A stretch of DNA of 64,000 bases, from NCBI GenBank assembly GCA_031213475.1, contig JARUPZ010000009.1, positions 11,069,601-11,133,600 of the forward strand, given 5' to 3'. The notes below the pieces were generated by a model. That model was not told where the DNA came from. It made no database searches and saw only the letters and a program-made list of their open reading frames with translations. Made by a program: the position numbers and the translations under genes. Positions 1-12,740 of the stretch are shown piece by piece. Every line of letters starts with the position of its first letter. The first letter of the stretch is position 1. This stretch comes from Nereocystis luetkeana. Its lineage: Eukaryota; Sar; Phaeophyceae; Laminariales; Laminariaceae.

Positions 1-59
1 CATTTATTATCTTCGCACATTGTCTTCTCTCTTTCCTTCGAAATTGTAACTTAGATCCG

Positions 60-332
60 GGTTCACATAGCAGGCCCTTCTACCCTCTTCCCGCTACGGT
101 ACGTGCCATCATTTTTATCGCGAGGATATTTCAGCCTTTTCTTCCCTCGTCGACTCGCATCGAATTGTGCCTATACCCACGCTGCAAGGCGCTCTCAACA
201 ATTGAATCTTTTTTTATTTTTGTTTTTGCAAATAAAGTCAAATGTCCGACCCACCTGGGGCTCGAACCCAGGACTCAGACACAAGTAGAATTCGAGGTTA
301 ACCACTTGAACCACCGGGGCGACCGGCTGGAA
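60..332 (-). mobile_element. tRNA-derived SINE, copy 1
   Basis: Read on the minus strand, the head (about 332 down to 243) has a perfect RNA polymerase III A box (TGGTTCAAGTGG) and a good B box (GGTTCGAGCCC) inside a CTGGG/CCCAG T-arm. The acceptor stem does not pair well, so it is not an intact tRNA gene. An A-rich stretch follows, then a tRNA-unrelated body (about 170-70) with the words ATTCGATG, TCGACGAG and GTAGCGGG in order. The same head-plus-body order recurs at 38348-38684 and 57566-57900, which is what makes this a SINE family rather than a stray tRNA pseudogene. The 3' end toward the window start is not defined. Confidence 0.68.
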
Positions 333-1619
333 TATATTTTACTGTCGAGCAAAGCAATCTTCGCCCTGCTGTTCCCCGGTTGGTACCGTTTACCTGTTAG
401 ATTTCTCGTAGGTTTGTATTGTTTTGTGCTGTTGTGTATATAAACGTGGTGTATGATGCAGCAGCGCGCAGCGTAGACAGACTCGTCGAACAAGGGCGCG
501 ACGATCGCTATTCTCGTATATTAACACACGAAATATATTTCATTCAACATCGTAACAATAGGGAAGGACGATGACGAGCTCATAAAATGGTGCTTTGGCA
601 CGTGGTATAAGAAGAGTCAAAGCCCGAGAGACCGTCGCAAGCGAAGCAAAGGGCTACATCTGATGTGCTCGGGCCCGTTCACTCAACCCCCCTCCGGGCA
701 TCAGCGCCTCTAACGAAGCGCAACCTAATCCAACCCAACCCAAGAAGAGATGCTGCGGAACGTTTGCCACCCACGCCCCAATGTAGAGATGCAGATTGGG
801 CGAAACACATTCGACTAGAAATGAGCTTCTTGTAAAGGACGAGGACGTATATAACACTACCCTCCCGGACACAAGTTCCCTAAGCGTTCAGAGTTGCTGG
901 CGCGTTCACGAGAAACGGGTGCGCCCTGGGTTCAAGCACCGGTGTTCGCGCAAGCCGGTAAAGGCGTCGATTTCGCTCTCACGACCGAAACCGAAGTCGT
1001 GTTCGCGGCCGGAACCACCCTTGTTGACAAACCGTCTCTCGGGTAGGAAGTCGTTGTTGCGGACATTCTCCCCGGCTTGTTTACGCGTCTCGGCGAATCG
1101 ACGTTCGTGGTAGCGGCCGCACCACTGTGCTGTATGCCCTGCTTAGCAAGCAACCCTAACACTTGCCCTTCGGTACGCGGATGACGTGCGCACGCGCAAA
1201 CTCCTCTGTTTCAAAAACCGAAAAGCGGAGCGGATAGCGTCCGCCCTCTGCCCTTAGAAGCAGCCTTAGAAGAAGCAATACGCCCTCTCACCCTGACTCG
1301 GCAGGTCTAAGACAGCTGAGCGGTTGCAATTGCTGCACTCGAACGGGTTAGTGGTGTCCGTGATGGTATGGCATCGTCAAGCCTCACCATCACGGTAAGC
1401 GTACTCCCAAAATGATTGCCACACGACCTGACAGGACCTCCGTTGACGATGGGAGATCAGGCACCAGTTTGCGACGTTTTCAGCAAGCCCCCCAATATCG
1501 AAAAAAGGAGGCCAGGAGACAAGTAGTCAATCGGACATCATCAAATTCGTGTGAGGGCTTAAAACATAAAAACACATTCATAGAAATACCATTAGCAAAG
1601 TAAGACCATCGGAATCTCG
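333..1619. other. intergenic, no gene recognised
   Basis: I see no convincing exon, no family motif and no clear repeat. The open frames are short and overlap on both strands. Confidence 0.5.
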
Positions 1620-1629
1620 TTAGATTGGT

Positions 1630-2095
1630 GGACGGGTTGGGGGTGTAGATGGCTTGGGTTGATACGTGGGTTGGCGTTTCACCACATAGTGTTGGAAGCA
1701 TGAGCCTGCGGTCAGCATACATAACCGAAAGCATGTGTGAGCATCGGAACGTCTGTGGTGGGGGTACAATCGTGTACCGGTCCCACTCGCGTGTAATCCG
1801 TCGCACCAGTAGAGCAGTACGCAACTATGCAGTGGTGGGTTCGCAGGTGGATGAGTCCATGATATCATGTTCCTGGGGTGACGGAGGATTGGGTAAGTAG
1901 GTGGGTTGATTTTTCGCTACATAGCGTTGCAGCATACGCCGGTGCTCAGCAAACACAACCCGAAGCATGGGCAAGCATCGGAATGTTCGTGGTGGGGATA
2001 TATAACGGTACAGGCCCCGCTGGCGTGGCAGAGGTTGTACCACTATTTATAGAACACCAGTAAGCATCGGAACGTCGGTTGGTCTGTGGGCGGAT
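1630..2095. repeat. diverged tandem duplication, about 235-bp period
   Basis: A unit containing a TGGGTTGAT word, then CATAG(T/C)GTTG, then GCATCGGAA(C/T)GT followed by GTGGTGGGG occurs twice (GCATCGGAA near 1742 and 1976). A third partial start (AAGCATCGGAACGTC) lies near 2062. No coding role is visible. Confidence 0.6.
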
Positions 2096-2450
2096 CAGCT
2101 CGAAAGGAACACCCTCGCCTGTTTATCATGGTATGATACTGAAAATGCGGCATTAAAGTGGATGCTAAAGGATTGTTCGGGTGGAGAGATACGGTACGAT
2201 AGTTGTCAGCCACCTAGCGTCGGAGCATGAGCGTGTGGTAATCGAGCATAAACCACGATATAGGTAACGGTTATAGGGGGTGTTTGACGCACCTTCTCGC
2301 AACAGAAGCACCCGACGTGGACATGGTACCAATACTAACCCCACCGGGCTCAGTGGGCGCACATACACACACACAAACGCAACAATTTCTTCCTGGTGCG
2401 GTTGTGAGACATAAATATAAAACGGTTCTTCATTTTTTAGTGCTACCTAA

Positions 2451-2882
2451 GGGTGTGTCTTGACCCCTCCCAGAGAGCATTGGAACAAGCCGAATAGAGT
2501 ATTATTTGCCGCATGAATACTTGGTGTTGATTGGTTGTGGGAAACGAATAGATTCGATGCAGCCCGAGAAAAACAGTATATCTAGGAAGAGGAAGAAGAA
2601 GTGTTGCACCCCTTTTTCTTGTTTGGGAGGACCGAACGGCCCGACCGAACGGGAACAAATAGCAGAATATTTTATGTAGATGGACACCACCGAAGATTAT
2701 GCGGATACCAATTGGTCGTGGCATGTGCAAAATATACCGTAGGTGCCGATTCGGCTGGCGAGGCCCAGGATTCTGTGTGGACCCAAACACGTTTTTTTAG
2801 ATAGGAACGGAACGAATGACCACGAGCGGCCTCGTTCCGTTCCGCTCCTTCCCATGCTCTCTGGGAGGGTTAAGACACACCC
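2451..2882. mobile_element. 432-bp MITE with TAA target duplication (PIF/Harbinger-type)
   Basis: The two ends are inverted repeats of about 35 bp beginning GGGTGTGTCTT and containing CTCCCAGAGAGCAT, with only a few differences. TAA flanks the element directly on both sides (2448-2450 and 2883-2885). A 3-bp TAA/TTA duplication with G-rich termini is typical of PIF/Harbinger non-autonomous elements. There is no transposase reading frame inside, so it would depend on an element elsewhere. Confidence 0.75.
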
Positions 2883-3679
2883 TAATGAAAGACAACTCTA
2901 CGAGTGGACGTAGGCAGACCCTGCCGGTATACATCAATGTTCGAGCCCACTCCCTTGACCATGCTGCAGGTAGAGTTGTCCGACCCACCCTCCCCCTAAT
3001 CAGGGGACGGATAAGCAGAAGGAGATCGGTGGGACGGTTGCTCTTGTCCAGACGTCGCCCAGGAGGGCGACAGGGTATTCTGTAATGTACGTCGACTGAC
3101 CTGACCAGTGACGTACGGAGGGTGCATCGTGTAAGACAGAGATAAGGTCGTAGGAGGGCTCCCTGTCATATCGGTGTAGGCAATGGAGTGTACCCGGCGA
3201 GGGAGGCCATTGTCTGGGTCAAGGAAACCCATTATCGGCTTTATAGTGGTCGATACGGGTGCTCTGTGGCGCTACCTGGGGTTAGACAATCCCACCAAAG
3301 TGAAGAAAGAAACAAGTCAAACCACATACCGTTCAAACGCAGTGCATGAGCATTGCCCATCACGTGCCTGCAAGTTAATCCCACGTCGCATTTGCTGAGC
3401 AATACGAACACCTGACTCCGTGACGCCTGGCCACCTCGTGGCCTGAAAATATTTAGGAGCGAGGTACGGAGGAAATCCCCATAAGGACTCTCTCAACGAC
3501 CGACAGCAGCTGTCTATCGACATAAGACCGAGCCGATAGAGGCCTTAGAGGAGGCCAAGCTGTGACATGATGAACCCAGGGGGATGACAGAGAGGGGGGT
3601 CCTTGTTTGGATCACCAGGGCATGAGCTCTGGCGGGGACACGGGAGATTCATACCCAGGGAATTTGGCCCGGAGCACGT
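2883..3679. other. intergenic, no gene recognised
   Basis: A short inverted pair (GACAACTCTAC near 2889 and its complement near 2969) follows the MITE. Nothing else is recognisable. Confidence 0.45.
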
Positions 3680-3895
3680 GGGCCCGAGTTTTCTCCCGGG
3701 CGGAACCGGGGTCAGAATACCTGGGCCCGAGTATCCTCCTGGGCGGAATGAGGCCCGCGCATCGGGGCCCGAGTTTTTCCCTGGGTGGGATCTGTGTCTG
3801 GGCCCGAACATTTCCTTGATAGAATCTGATGGGCGGGCAAGTATCGGGTCCCGAGTTTTTTTCCGAAGTGGAATCTGATGGGTGGCTAATTTTAT
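3680..3895. repeat. minisatellite, 35-46 bp units starting GGGCCCGAG
   Basis: Five imperfect units begin at 3680, 3723, 3765, 3800 and 3846 with GGGCCCGAG or a one-base variant. Each continues with a T-rich run and a CCTGGGCGGAAT-like segment. The repeat keeps frames open on both strands, but these look like by-products. Confidence 0.75.
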
Positions 3896-3898
3896 CGA

Positions 3899-3958
3899 GC
3901 GCAGAGAGATGAAGGTGAGCATCTCGCGTAGAGAGATGAATGTGAGCATCTCGCCTAG
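3899..3958. repeat. two-unit tandem repeat, about 29 bp
   Basis: The segment AGAGAGATGAA(G/T)GTGAGCA followed by TCTCGC occurs twice back to back, directly after the GGGCCCGAG minisatellite. Confidence 0.75.
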
Positions 3959-3959
3959 A

Positions 3960-5689
3960 TATTTTGAGTAGGTTCTGCAGAGGCGCATGGACAGTGGAGT
4001 TAAGCACTGTCCAGGCTCAGCAGGACGGAGAGGCGGAGGTAAGTGCATCTCCTTTGCGGGGGCATTTTGATCTTCGAGGGGTTGCAAGGGCTGGGATGAG
4101 TAGAGGCCCAGGGCCAGCAGGGAGGGCTACGTAGAAACTACGAGAGAGTACAATTATTTAGGTAGCACTACTGCTGTTTAGAGAGTGGGCCATGCATCGC
4201 TTGGCTTCGCGCCCAGATGCACTGGTACGAGTAGGACACACGACTTACAGGAAACGGCAGGTAGGTATGCATCGCAGTATGAAGGGAGGGCGAGCGCGGC
4301 ATTTTAATTCGGAACATAACATGTCAGGAAACAGACACGGCCGGTAGCCACAAACTCGGCACCCCAGACGGGCGATAGAGCAGAACCAGAAGTCACCACC
4401 ATACATACATACAGCGCAGCAGAGCCAACAGAAACTCACGCCTGTCTGTGCAGATCGGTCGAGAATAATAAACACAGATGACAACCTTACGGCAGTATCC
4501 GGGTGCAGGTAGAAGCACACCTTCGCCAGAACGACAGGTCATGATGTCCGGTCATCTTGATTACAGTCGGGCGTCGCTTACCTCAACCGGGACGCTAGAT
4601 TTTTGCAAGTGGATAATAAGGGTATTTGTCTTGCTGTGCGGTACTCCTCGAGTAAAAAAAGGGGGGAGGTAAGCTGGGTGGCCCTGATGGACTTCTAACT
4701 TAAGTCACACACGGCAACGATGGAAACCTCGCGGAGCGCATGCCGTAATAGGGTGGACTACCGATGTAGGACGTTGGGCATGGACCCAACGAACTACCGG
4801 TAGCAAGTAAGTGGGATAAGACACATACCAGTGACGAGCTGCCCGGGGCGTTCGGAAAGGCATGGAATCTGATTATTGTAGTAAATTGTGGGCTCGGCTG
4901 TATTCGTATAGACTACCATGGCAATACGTATGTCTACGACTCTAGCAATCAGCCCAAGCTGGGCGACAGCAGTATTTTCGTGGTCACATGTCACATGTGA
5001 CTGCTGTTGTTGAAGTATACCTAGCTGCTGGTATCGGAACAGGGAGTATTTTTGAATATAGTTGCGGGAGGAGCGCCTTCCGTAGATGGTTCTAAGTTTG
5101 AAGTTGTGCGAAGTAACCGATAACGTACCGTGCCCCGAGCGCTGATTGATAGGTGCCTGGAGCAAAAGCGCCTCAACTTAAAAATTACACAGAAAAGCCG
5201 TATCCCCGTCTACAACAGCATCAGTAGTCTATACACTACGCAGAGAGACCCAGTTTCACACGAATGCTCGAAAACACGAGAAGATGGTATATATTTTACG
5301 ACGACTACCGTACTACCGTACACGACTAATAATATGAACATTAACGATACTATTAATACATGTAATTTGGAAAAAAAGACAGGGAACCACACTGCTACGA
5401 CTACTGCTGTACTCTGTACCTGCAGTTTTTTTCTCTTTTTCTTCTGCGAACAGGGTGATATCTTGATACACGCTTCTTCAGCATTATTTAGGGGGGGTGG
5501 CTCGCAGTATTTATGTCTGTATGTATGTATGCTTTTGACAACATCAATAAAGGGCGTATATATGTCATCTATTATACTACACATTATTTCCCTGAACGTG
5601 TAGGCCGTATGGCAAGATCCTTAGGGACAATTTGGTCCATCTCTCTTCCAATTTTTTCGAGTCATGTTATCACCGCTGGACAAAGGGAT
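3960..5689. other. intergenic, no gene recognised
   Basis: I see no supported gene. A perfect 12-bp palindrome (GTCACATGTGAC) lies near 4990. A TACCGGTA word at 4795 is a possible short variant of the TACCNGGTA motif described in the findings. Confidence 0.4.
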
Positions 5690-5885
5690 CTCACAAAATT
5701 CACGATCGGTGCGCTGAAGCCGATTTGCGAAATATTTCGCTCGTACAGACTCTGGCACATGAGGTGTATTCCCGCCGGTGGGGCATGGTCGCGTAGCTCA
5801 AGGCACAGGGCTCCGTTGGATACATGAGTTGCCCCAGACGGCTTGTACGTGTGTCTTCCATCGATTCGGGTGGTATACACGCCAT
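5690..5885 (-). repeat. dispersed repeat family, copy 1 (inverted relative to 50.8 kb)
   Basis: The reverse complement matches 50780-50970 in order: AATCGAT, a CAAG(G/C)-AGTCTGGG-like segment, CTTGAGCTACGC, CCAGAGTC(T/G)GTAC and GA(A/G)ATATTTCGC. It shares no protein-like frame with the other copies. Confidence 0.6.
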
Positions 5886-8800
5886 CGTCGGGGGCTGCTT
5901 GGGGCCAGATTTAGCGTGGATTGGAGTTTATTTTTAGGGATGGGGCATACAGGCGGACTGTTTTGATTTGCCACCAAAGAACCCCTGGGTAAACCTGGTG
6001 AGCTTCAATTTTTTTGAAAATATCTAGCTGATGTAGCCCTGATCCCCCTCTTATTGGCCCACCCCGGGAAATACGTGGTTCCATAGAAGAGGGGGAAAGT
6101 AGCACAAAGGAGCTACTTGTCGGGATTTGGGGGGAACATAGTAAATTTAATTACGTTCGTTGCCGGCTACTTTTTCGAAAGCTTTAGAGCGATCGTAGGT
6201 ATTCCATCGATATAGAACAGCAACCCAGCAAGGTACTTTAAATGTTCTAGATCCACGTGGTCGTGACATCGCGCTTCAGATGAGCAGAGCACAACGCCCG
6301 AGACAGAAGGGCATGCTGAAATAGAACGACGCAAAGAGGGCCACCAAGCAACGTGGAACAAGGTTTCCCAAAGTAAAGGCTACACCGTACGCAGCAACCC
6401 CCTGCTGGTATGAGTGTTCGTTGAGGAGTATTAGGGGAACTAAAAACCCAAGTCATGCGAAACTTACCATTAACTCTGCACGACTGCGGTATGGGTTTCT
6501 TTCATGGGTGTATTTTCATTGGTTCGTGCATTTCGTGGTCTGCGTTTAAAAAAGTATTGCAATAGGGTCGTTCGCGTACTGCAGTCTATAGATGTATTTG
6601 CTTTCGTTTTGATATCTAGCATTTAGGCTTCGCCATTATTAATGTAACGTACATAATACGTATATCACCATTATTATTCAGCACATACAGTCAAGTTTTC
6701 GACGGCTTTGCTTTTAGGCCTCGGTAGTGATCTACAATAGTAAGTGTTTGCGTCTTCAACACCCATTCAAGTACGGATTGTAGTGACCCCTTCCTTCCCA
6801 AAATCAATAACGTGTCGGCCGCAGAATATCTCCCCGAACGAGTAGTCCAGAACGGTCGCGATCGAGGAATTATCATCATCGCACATAAATCGATATACGC
6901 CTCTGTGATTGGTATTTTGTTTCTCGAAGTCCTGCTAGCAGCTGTTGTGTCCACTTCAATTTGCGTGGTGCGACGGTTTTGAAGTGCCAGCCTTGCAGTC
7001 GGTCACACTGAAATGAAGTGGCATCTGTTCAATACCTTAAGGACGCGCGATTCACGAGTATCAATTGCACGGGTAGACCACACCGTGCCGTGTAATAATA
7101 GCTGCCGTTTCGGTTTTTAAGTTTTATTTTATCTGGTTTTTTTTCCAACCACGTTGTGTTGTACCCAGGGTTAGAATCGCCTACATCGACTACGGCCACG
7201 ATGATAGCCAGCGTAACCATCGAAGAAAATATTCACGGGCCCTCACTTAATCGGGGGGTGTTACCGTTCACCATTAAATTTATGGAGAACGTGGTCCCCT
7301 CGGGTGGGATATTCGCGCAGCAGTACAGAAAGTGCGTGTCCCCTAGCGAGGTCACGAATATCGGAGGTTGCAATATAATACTAACATAACTAATGTGTAT
7401 GTCCAGTCTATACTCATGCGGGCCTTTGAATGGAGCAGTTTTCCAAACTATCGACAGTTACTGAAAGCAGATATTCAACGCGACAGCCGTCGACTTACCG
7501 CTCACACCGGCCCTTCATCCCGTGAAAAATATAAGAAAATACTTTTTCGCGGGACAACCGACCCAAGTCCGACACGAATCCCACTCAACATAAACATATC
7601 TGCGATCGAACAGCGGTGGCCGGCACCTAACCAAGTTTTAGCGTACTCCGGAGGAAGCGGGTTTGAACACAAAAACCGCCTGCGGTGGAGGGTGCCTCAT
7701 GGGTGCGAGTGGTGTCTATCCGCCGTCGCTGTGTCGAACGCTGTCGGCGGGTAGCTTCACGTGCTGTTGCGGTCGAGTCATTCAGAAACATTGCACCGCC
7801 AAAACATTCGACTCGGCTTCTTCTTTTAGATTCTTTTTTTGTCACTTTTCTTTCTCGGTGGACATCAACCTGCTGTTTATTACGAAAAACATGAGTTTGT
7901 TCCTGTTTCTTCAAAATATTTCGTTTTTTCTTGCCCCCGTTAGGATCGGCCCTCAGGGCCCATCTTAACGAGTATTTTTACTTTTTGAAAATGGATTTTG
8001 TTCTATTTTTTTAGTCTTTTTTGTCCGAAAAGTGAACTGTAGAAACCAGATACTCAGAAAATCTAACTGCAAAATCAGGACCAGCATGAACAACCAAGCA
8101 GCATGCAAATTAAAAAAAAAAACAGTTTGATTGAAAATTCGTTTGGGACTTTTTTCGTGTGATTTTTGTATTTCAATTTGGAATTTTGGAGTTCCTCAGT
8201 CTTGATGTAGCCTGTTTTTGGTGCGTCATCACCCTCGGTGGAGTCTGCGGCGATTCTTGGCCACTTCGGTGACCACGATCGAGGCGATACAACGCGAACC
8301 TCAACGAGAGGGGACCGGAGCAACAGCCGCGCTAACGCCCACAGACCAGATCACGTCGTACCCCGGCGATGGCGCCTCAAATGTAGTGAGTGAGGGCGGC
8401 CGCAAGCCCAACTTCCTGGCGAGCTCGATCGGCCAACAACCATGAAAACAGAGCAAACGAGTAAAACAACAGAGAATAATACGGTTGTGACCTCGATAGC
8501 TGCATCACCGCTGCTGTTCCACGCGTGGCACTTCTTGAGGGATCCCTTCGCCCGCTCAAGACAACCTGAGAGTTATAGCGTCCTATCCTCCGCGACCAAA
8601 AATATGAAGACGCTGGCGGTGGCGCGCATGCGACCACGCAAATTTTCGCTATGGTCCAGGCTCCTCGCTGTTTGTCGGCTGATCGTTATGTGACGCGGTG
8701 AAATTGTTCCTCAGGCAATTAATACGCCGTTCCCCGAAACGATTCAAACATGTGTTTTCTACCGAAATCAAAGCTAAAATCATGGAATTGAAATTATATT

Positions 8801-9394
8801 TCCAGAGAGCGTTCCCCCGTAAGATGGGCCCTAAGTCCTTAAGTCCTCCACGACTTGAAGAATTCAAAATGCGAAAACAGAGGTATCGGGACCAATACTT
8901 CTAATATTTTTATTTTGACCAGTATAACTCACGTGTTATTCAGTTCTGCATACGTTTTGTTTTTCGTTTTTACTCTCTTTTGTATTGCCCCCGCTGGGCC
9001 CGGCCTTGACCCAAAGAAGAGTTTCTGTTCGAGATAGCTTATAAGTTTTACCTGGTAGCATATTTTACAGAGCACACGACCGTCCTGTTGTAGAAATAAA
9101 AACCGCAAGAGAGACGACCAAAAATGTGACGCGACGGCAGCACACCTGTAGTTCGACACTACTAGTTCCTGCGACACAAAACCCTCAACCCACGCGCAAC
9201 GGTGGAGTCTCTAGACCGGCCACCCCAACCCAAATTTACCACACCCTTGCCGCCACGAGCTGTAAAAGGCCGCGGAGGGTTGTAGCCTCTCTCGGTTTGG
9301 TCAAAGACGAAGAGATCTAATGTGGGTGTTGACATCGAAACAAAATGTTTTTACCGTCGCGAGCAAGCTTAATTATGTCAGTCGCAGGCACATT
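5886..9394. other. gene-poor stretch
   Basis: There is no recognisable gene. It is locally T-rich, especially 7800-8190. Frames of up to about 130 codons occur but lack family motifs, consistent codon bias or splice context. Confidence 0.4.
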
Positions 9395-10050
9395 TATTTG
9401 CCCCTTCAACAATAACTGTCGAAGGCATCCTAATGCTAAACCCTATAAAATATCCAAGGCGGCTTGAGGAGCCGAAGGTAGGCCTGACAGGGTAAAGGTA
9501 GGCCGCCGACCGAAACCTTTGGTCATTAGACTGTGAAAGCGCGCGTACTTGAAGCTGTTGAGTATCGATCACTCAACTCGTCGAATTCAGTATCGACCGC
9601 TCGACTGGTCCATCCATCGCACGCATTATCGACCACTTCATTCACTGCTTCAACTCCCAGATGGTGGAATTAAAACGATTCTCCCGCCTCGTCTGAGCAC
9701 GGCTCGAGCGTGGTACAGGCTGCCCTTTGCCCCTTGACGGATAGCTGTGAAGGGCATCCCAACGCTCAAAAATTTACATTTCAAAGGAGGTTGGACGGGC
9801 CAAAGGAAGGCCTCACGGGGCGAAGGTGGGACGTCAACCCAAGCATTTGGCCACGAGACTGTGATAAATCACGTACTGTGGTAGCTTGCTAAATTTACTA
9901 TCGATCGCTCAACTCGTTGCACCCAGTGTCAACCACTCGACTGGTTCATCGCACTCAGTATCGACCAACCAACTGATCCAATTCACGGCTGATGTATTCG
10001 ACATGCTCGGGCGTCTCGTCTGAGCACAACGCGAGCGTGGTAGAGGCCTC
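9395..10050. repeat. tandem duplication, about 330-bp period
   Basis: Unit 1 (about 9395-9725) and unit 2 (about 9729-10045) share, in order, AAGG(C/G)CATCC, an AAGG(T/A)AGGCCT segment, a TTTGG/CCA-GAGACTGTGA segment, several TATCGA(C/T)C...CTCGACTGGTYCATC sub-repeats, and CGTCTGAGCAC...GAGCGTGGTA. They are diverged, so the duplication is old. Confidence 0.7.
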
Positions 10051-10669
10051 CCCCGATACAGTCGGGATCCAGGATCACGACGAGGGAGTGTGGGGCGGAG
10101 AAGTGCACCTTATCTCGCGCTAGCACGAGAAGAGCGAAACAAATATGTATAAGAACAGCTGGGAAGCCTCGCAAGGCAGCACCAACAATATCGTATATAT
10201 ATACAAGGTTCCCCCTCGGGATGTTGGTGGTATGAAATCCGCGGGGTGTCGCAAGTTGAAAAGGGAGACGCAGGTAACACCCTTGCACCTCTTTTTTGGG
10301 TATTAAAGAGGATCTCGGGGAAAACTGAGTCAGTGGGCTACTGATCAATTCTTATTATGCTTGCCATCCGACAATGTCTAGAGGTTTTCAAATATACGAC
10401 TAACATAAAGTAAATAACTCACCAGAACCAAAGCGCGGCAGTATCCTACGACGAATCAGAACTGATGTGACGCAAATGACGACTACTACAACCAACTTCC
10501 CTCCATCTCGTTCACCAAAAACAACCACTCCCCTCCTTAAGATCTATTGCTAAAAAAAGCGAAGAGTAGTAGTCTACTCGATGCTCTTGCATGTCTCGGC
10601 GCATACCTCGTAGGAGACATAGACTACTGTTTTGCTAAAAGAAAAGCGTAGCACCGAAATTGACGGGGT

Positions 10670-11720
10670 TTGCATCATCCCGGTATTTATCGCCTGGGTG
10701 GGATCTGTATCATCGATATAGGTTATCCTCGATGATCTGAACACCTCTACTGGGTGGGGTCTGCACGATCCGCATGAACTACACTTATATGTTAGTTGAC
10801 CATAAATGTGCCGTCATTAAATGATGAATAGCTTTCCGTGGGTCGGTCCGCATGATCCGAAGGATCTGTACGGTCCGCAGGGTCTGTATAATGTAGGTGT
10901 ATCACTCTTTTCGTTGGCGGTGACATCTGCTTGGTCTTTATGATCGCACTTGCGTGCCGGGTGGGATGATCTGAACACCATGTATGTGTGCATGACGTGA
11001 AGGAACTGCGTGATCGATTATCTACACACTCCAACTTGTAGCTTGCCTAGAGAGACAGGTTTGTTCCGTATCATTTCCACTTGTATGCCACGTGGGATCT
11101 GGTTGATCTCAATGACGTGCAAATGTTTAGCTGGAAGGGGATATGTCTGGCTACAATTTTCATAGTTGTGTACCTCAGTAGAAAATGTGTGAGCTGTACA
11201 ATTGTTACAGTTTGTTTGACCGGGATGGGATCTCTCCGATCTGCCGATCCGGACATGTTTGGCGAGATAGGGTCTGTACGATCTGCATGATCCGCACATA
11301 CATACATGTTTGTTTACCGTTGGGTGTCATTGATCTGCAGGATCTGTATAATCTGTGGGGTCTGTATGATCTACCTGAGTGACATCTGTGTGATATGTAC
11401 GATCTGTAAACCGGAATGGGGTATGCGCGATCTGCATTATATGCTCTTTTGAATCGGTGTGTCTGCATGATCCGCAGGATCAGTATGATTTATTTGCGGG
11501 ATTTTTTGTATGATCTGGAGGATCTGGAGTAATCTTGATACTTTACACTTTTTTGCATCATGCTTAGCCGGGATGGGTCTGTATGAGGCGGATATTTAAC
11601 AGGTAGGTGGTGTGTACCTAAGTGGGATCTGTGTGATCTGTGCCTTACCGAGTTGAATCTGTATGACCTGCAAAATCTGTATGATCTGCAGGACTTCTGT
11701 ATGATCCGGACGATCCGTAA
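10670..11720. repeat. degenerate 9-bp tandem repeat domain (GATCTGTAT / GATCTGCAG)
   Basis: Runs of 9-mers such as GATCTGCAG, GATCTGTAT, AATCTGTGG and GGTCTGTAT occur head to tail at about 11333-11373 and again at 11655-11695. Scattered single units fill the about 1 kb between and before. Because 9 is a multiple of 3, one frame reads as repeated Asp-Leu-Tyr or Asp-Leu-Gln, but frames are short and interrupted. A larger unit (GGGATGGG-GATCTGTA ... ACTTACTTGTT-like) also recurs. Confidence 0.7.
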
Positions 11721-12097
11721 AAGCTGGATAATTCACACTTACTTACTTGTTTCAGCATGTATGTTTAATAATAGCAACAACAGAAGCAGCAAGATAGGCA
11801 ACAGCGTGGCACGGGCAAAAATAAAAAAAGGGCAGCAGCAAGAAAATCATCCCGTGCCAGCAACAGGAGTAGTAGTAATAGCAGATATACCGCGATTGTG
11901 TGCAGTAGCAGTATAGCGGCAGTAACAACAACAGGAGTGTTAACAGAATATCAAGCAAACCGTGTGGCACGGGCGCATTGTACATAGAGCAGTAAACACT
12001 CGGCTACAGTAATACGCGCAACGCTAAACTTGGTACGAAGATCCGATAAAAGGTTAATCGTACCGAGATACTAAAAAAAACTACCACACTCGTACAT

Positions 12098-12740
12098 CGT
12101 TCATTGTGTACAACGGCATTGACGGTAAATATATATCGGTAGTGAGGGACGGGGGCCAGGGGCCAGCGCGTTGGTGCCGGCCACGAGTCCTGCGCCGGCA
12201 CAAAGTTTCTCACCGTCGACTGCCATTTTAGAGCACGGCCACAGCGTCGTTAGGGCGTACAGCAGTACATGGTATCTCGCAACGTGCATGGTATAATACG
12301 TGTCGGTAGTGAGGGACAGGCCACCGACCGGCCGGCGCGTTGGCGACGTGGTGAATACAGCGGGTTCTCGCGTCTTGTGGCCAACCAGAGCACACGAGCA
12401 CTCAGCAGCAGCAGCAGCAGAATTTCTGAAGCAACATCCAGCAGCACCCGAGCAGCACTCGATTCGAGCAGCAATCATACGCCTGTTGCTGTTCTTGTAC
12501 TACTGCTGTGTACTGCTCGAGCAGGACTCGAGCGCACGAGCATGAGTAAGTTTCAAGTCCATTGGACCGCAAAAAAGAAGACCCGTGACCTCGATCATTC
12601 GATTACTCAAGCGCAAGGAGTACGAGATAAACACGAGGACGGCGTGGCCAAGCAGTCACGGCCACACGAGCGCTCAGCAGCAGCAGTAGCAGCAGCAAGC
12701 AGCTGCAGCAGCAGCATCCAGCGGCACTGGAGCAACACTC
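12098..12740. repeat. compound tandem repeat with CAG runs
   Basis: A CGGTAGTGAGGGAC segment followed by a GCGCGTTGG segment occurs at about 12139 and 12305. A CAG-rich unit (CACGAGC-CTCAGCAGCAG ... CATCCAGC ... CACTCGATT) occurs at about 12390-12475 and 12663-12747. The unit after 12390 contains (CAG)6. It keeps long frames open, but I see no independent evidence of coding. Confidence 0.6.

Noticed and set aside
243..327. A functional tRNA gene on the minus strand
   Set aside because: A and B boxes are good, but the acceptor and anticodon arms do not pair. The same head is followed by a conserved non-tRNA body at other loci, so it is a SINE head.
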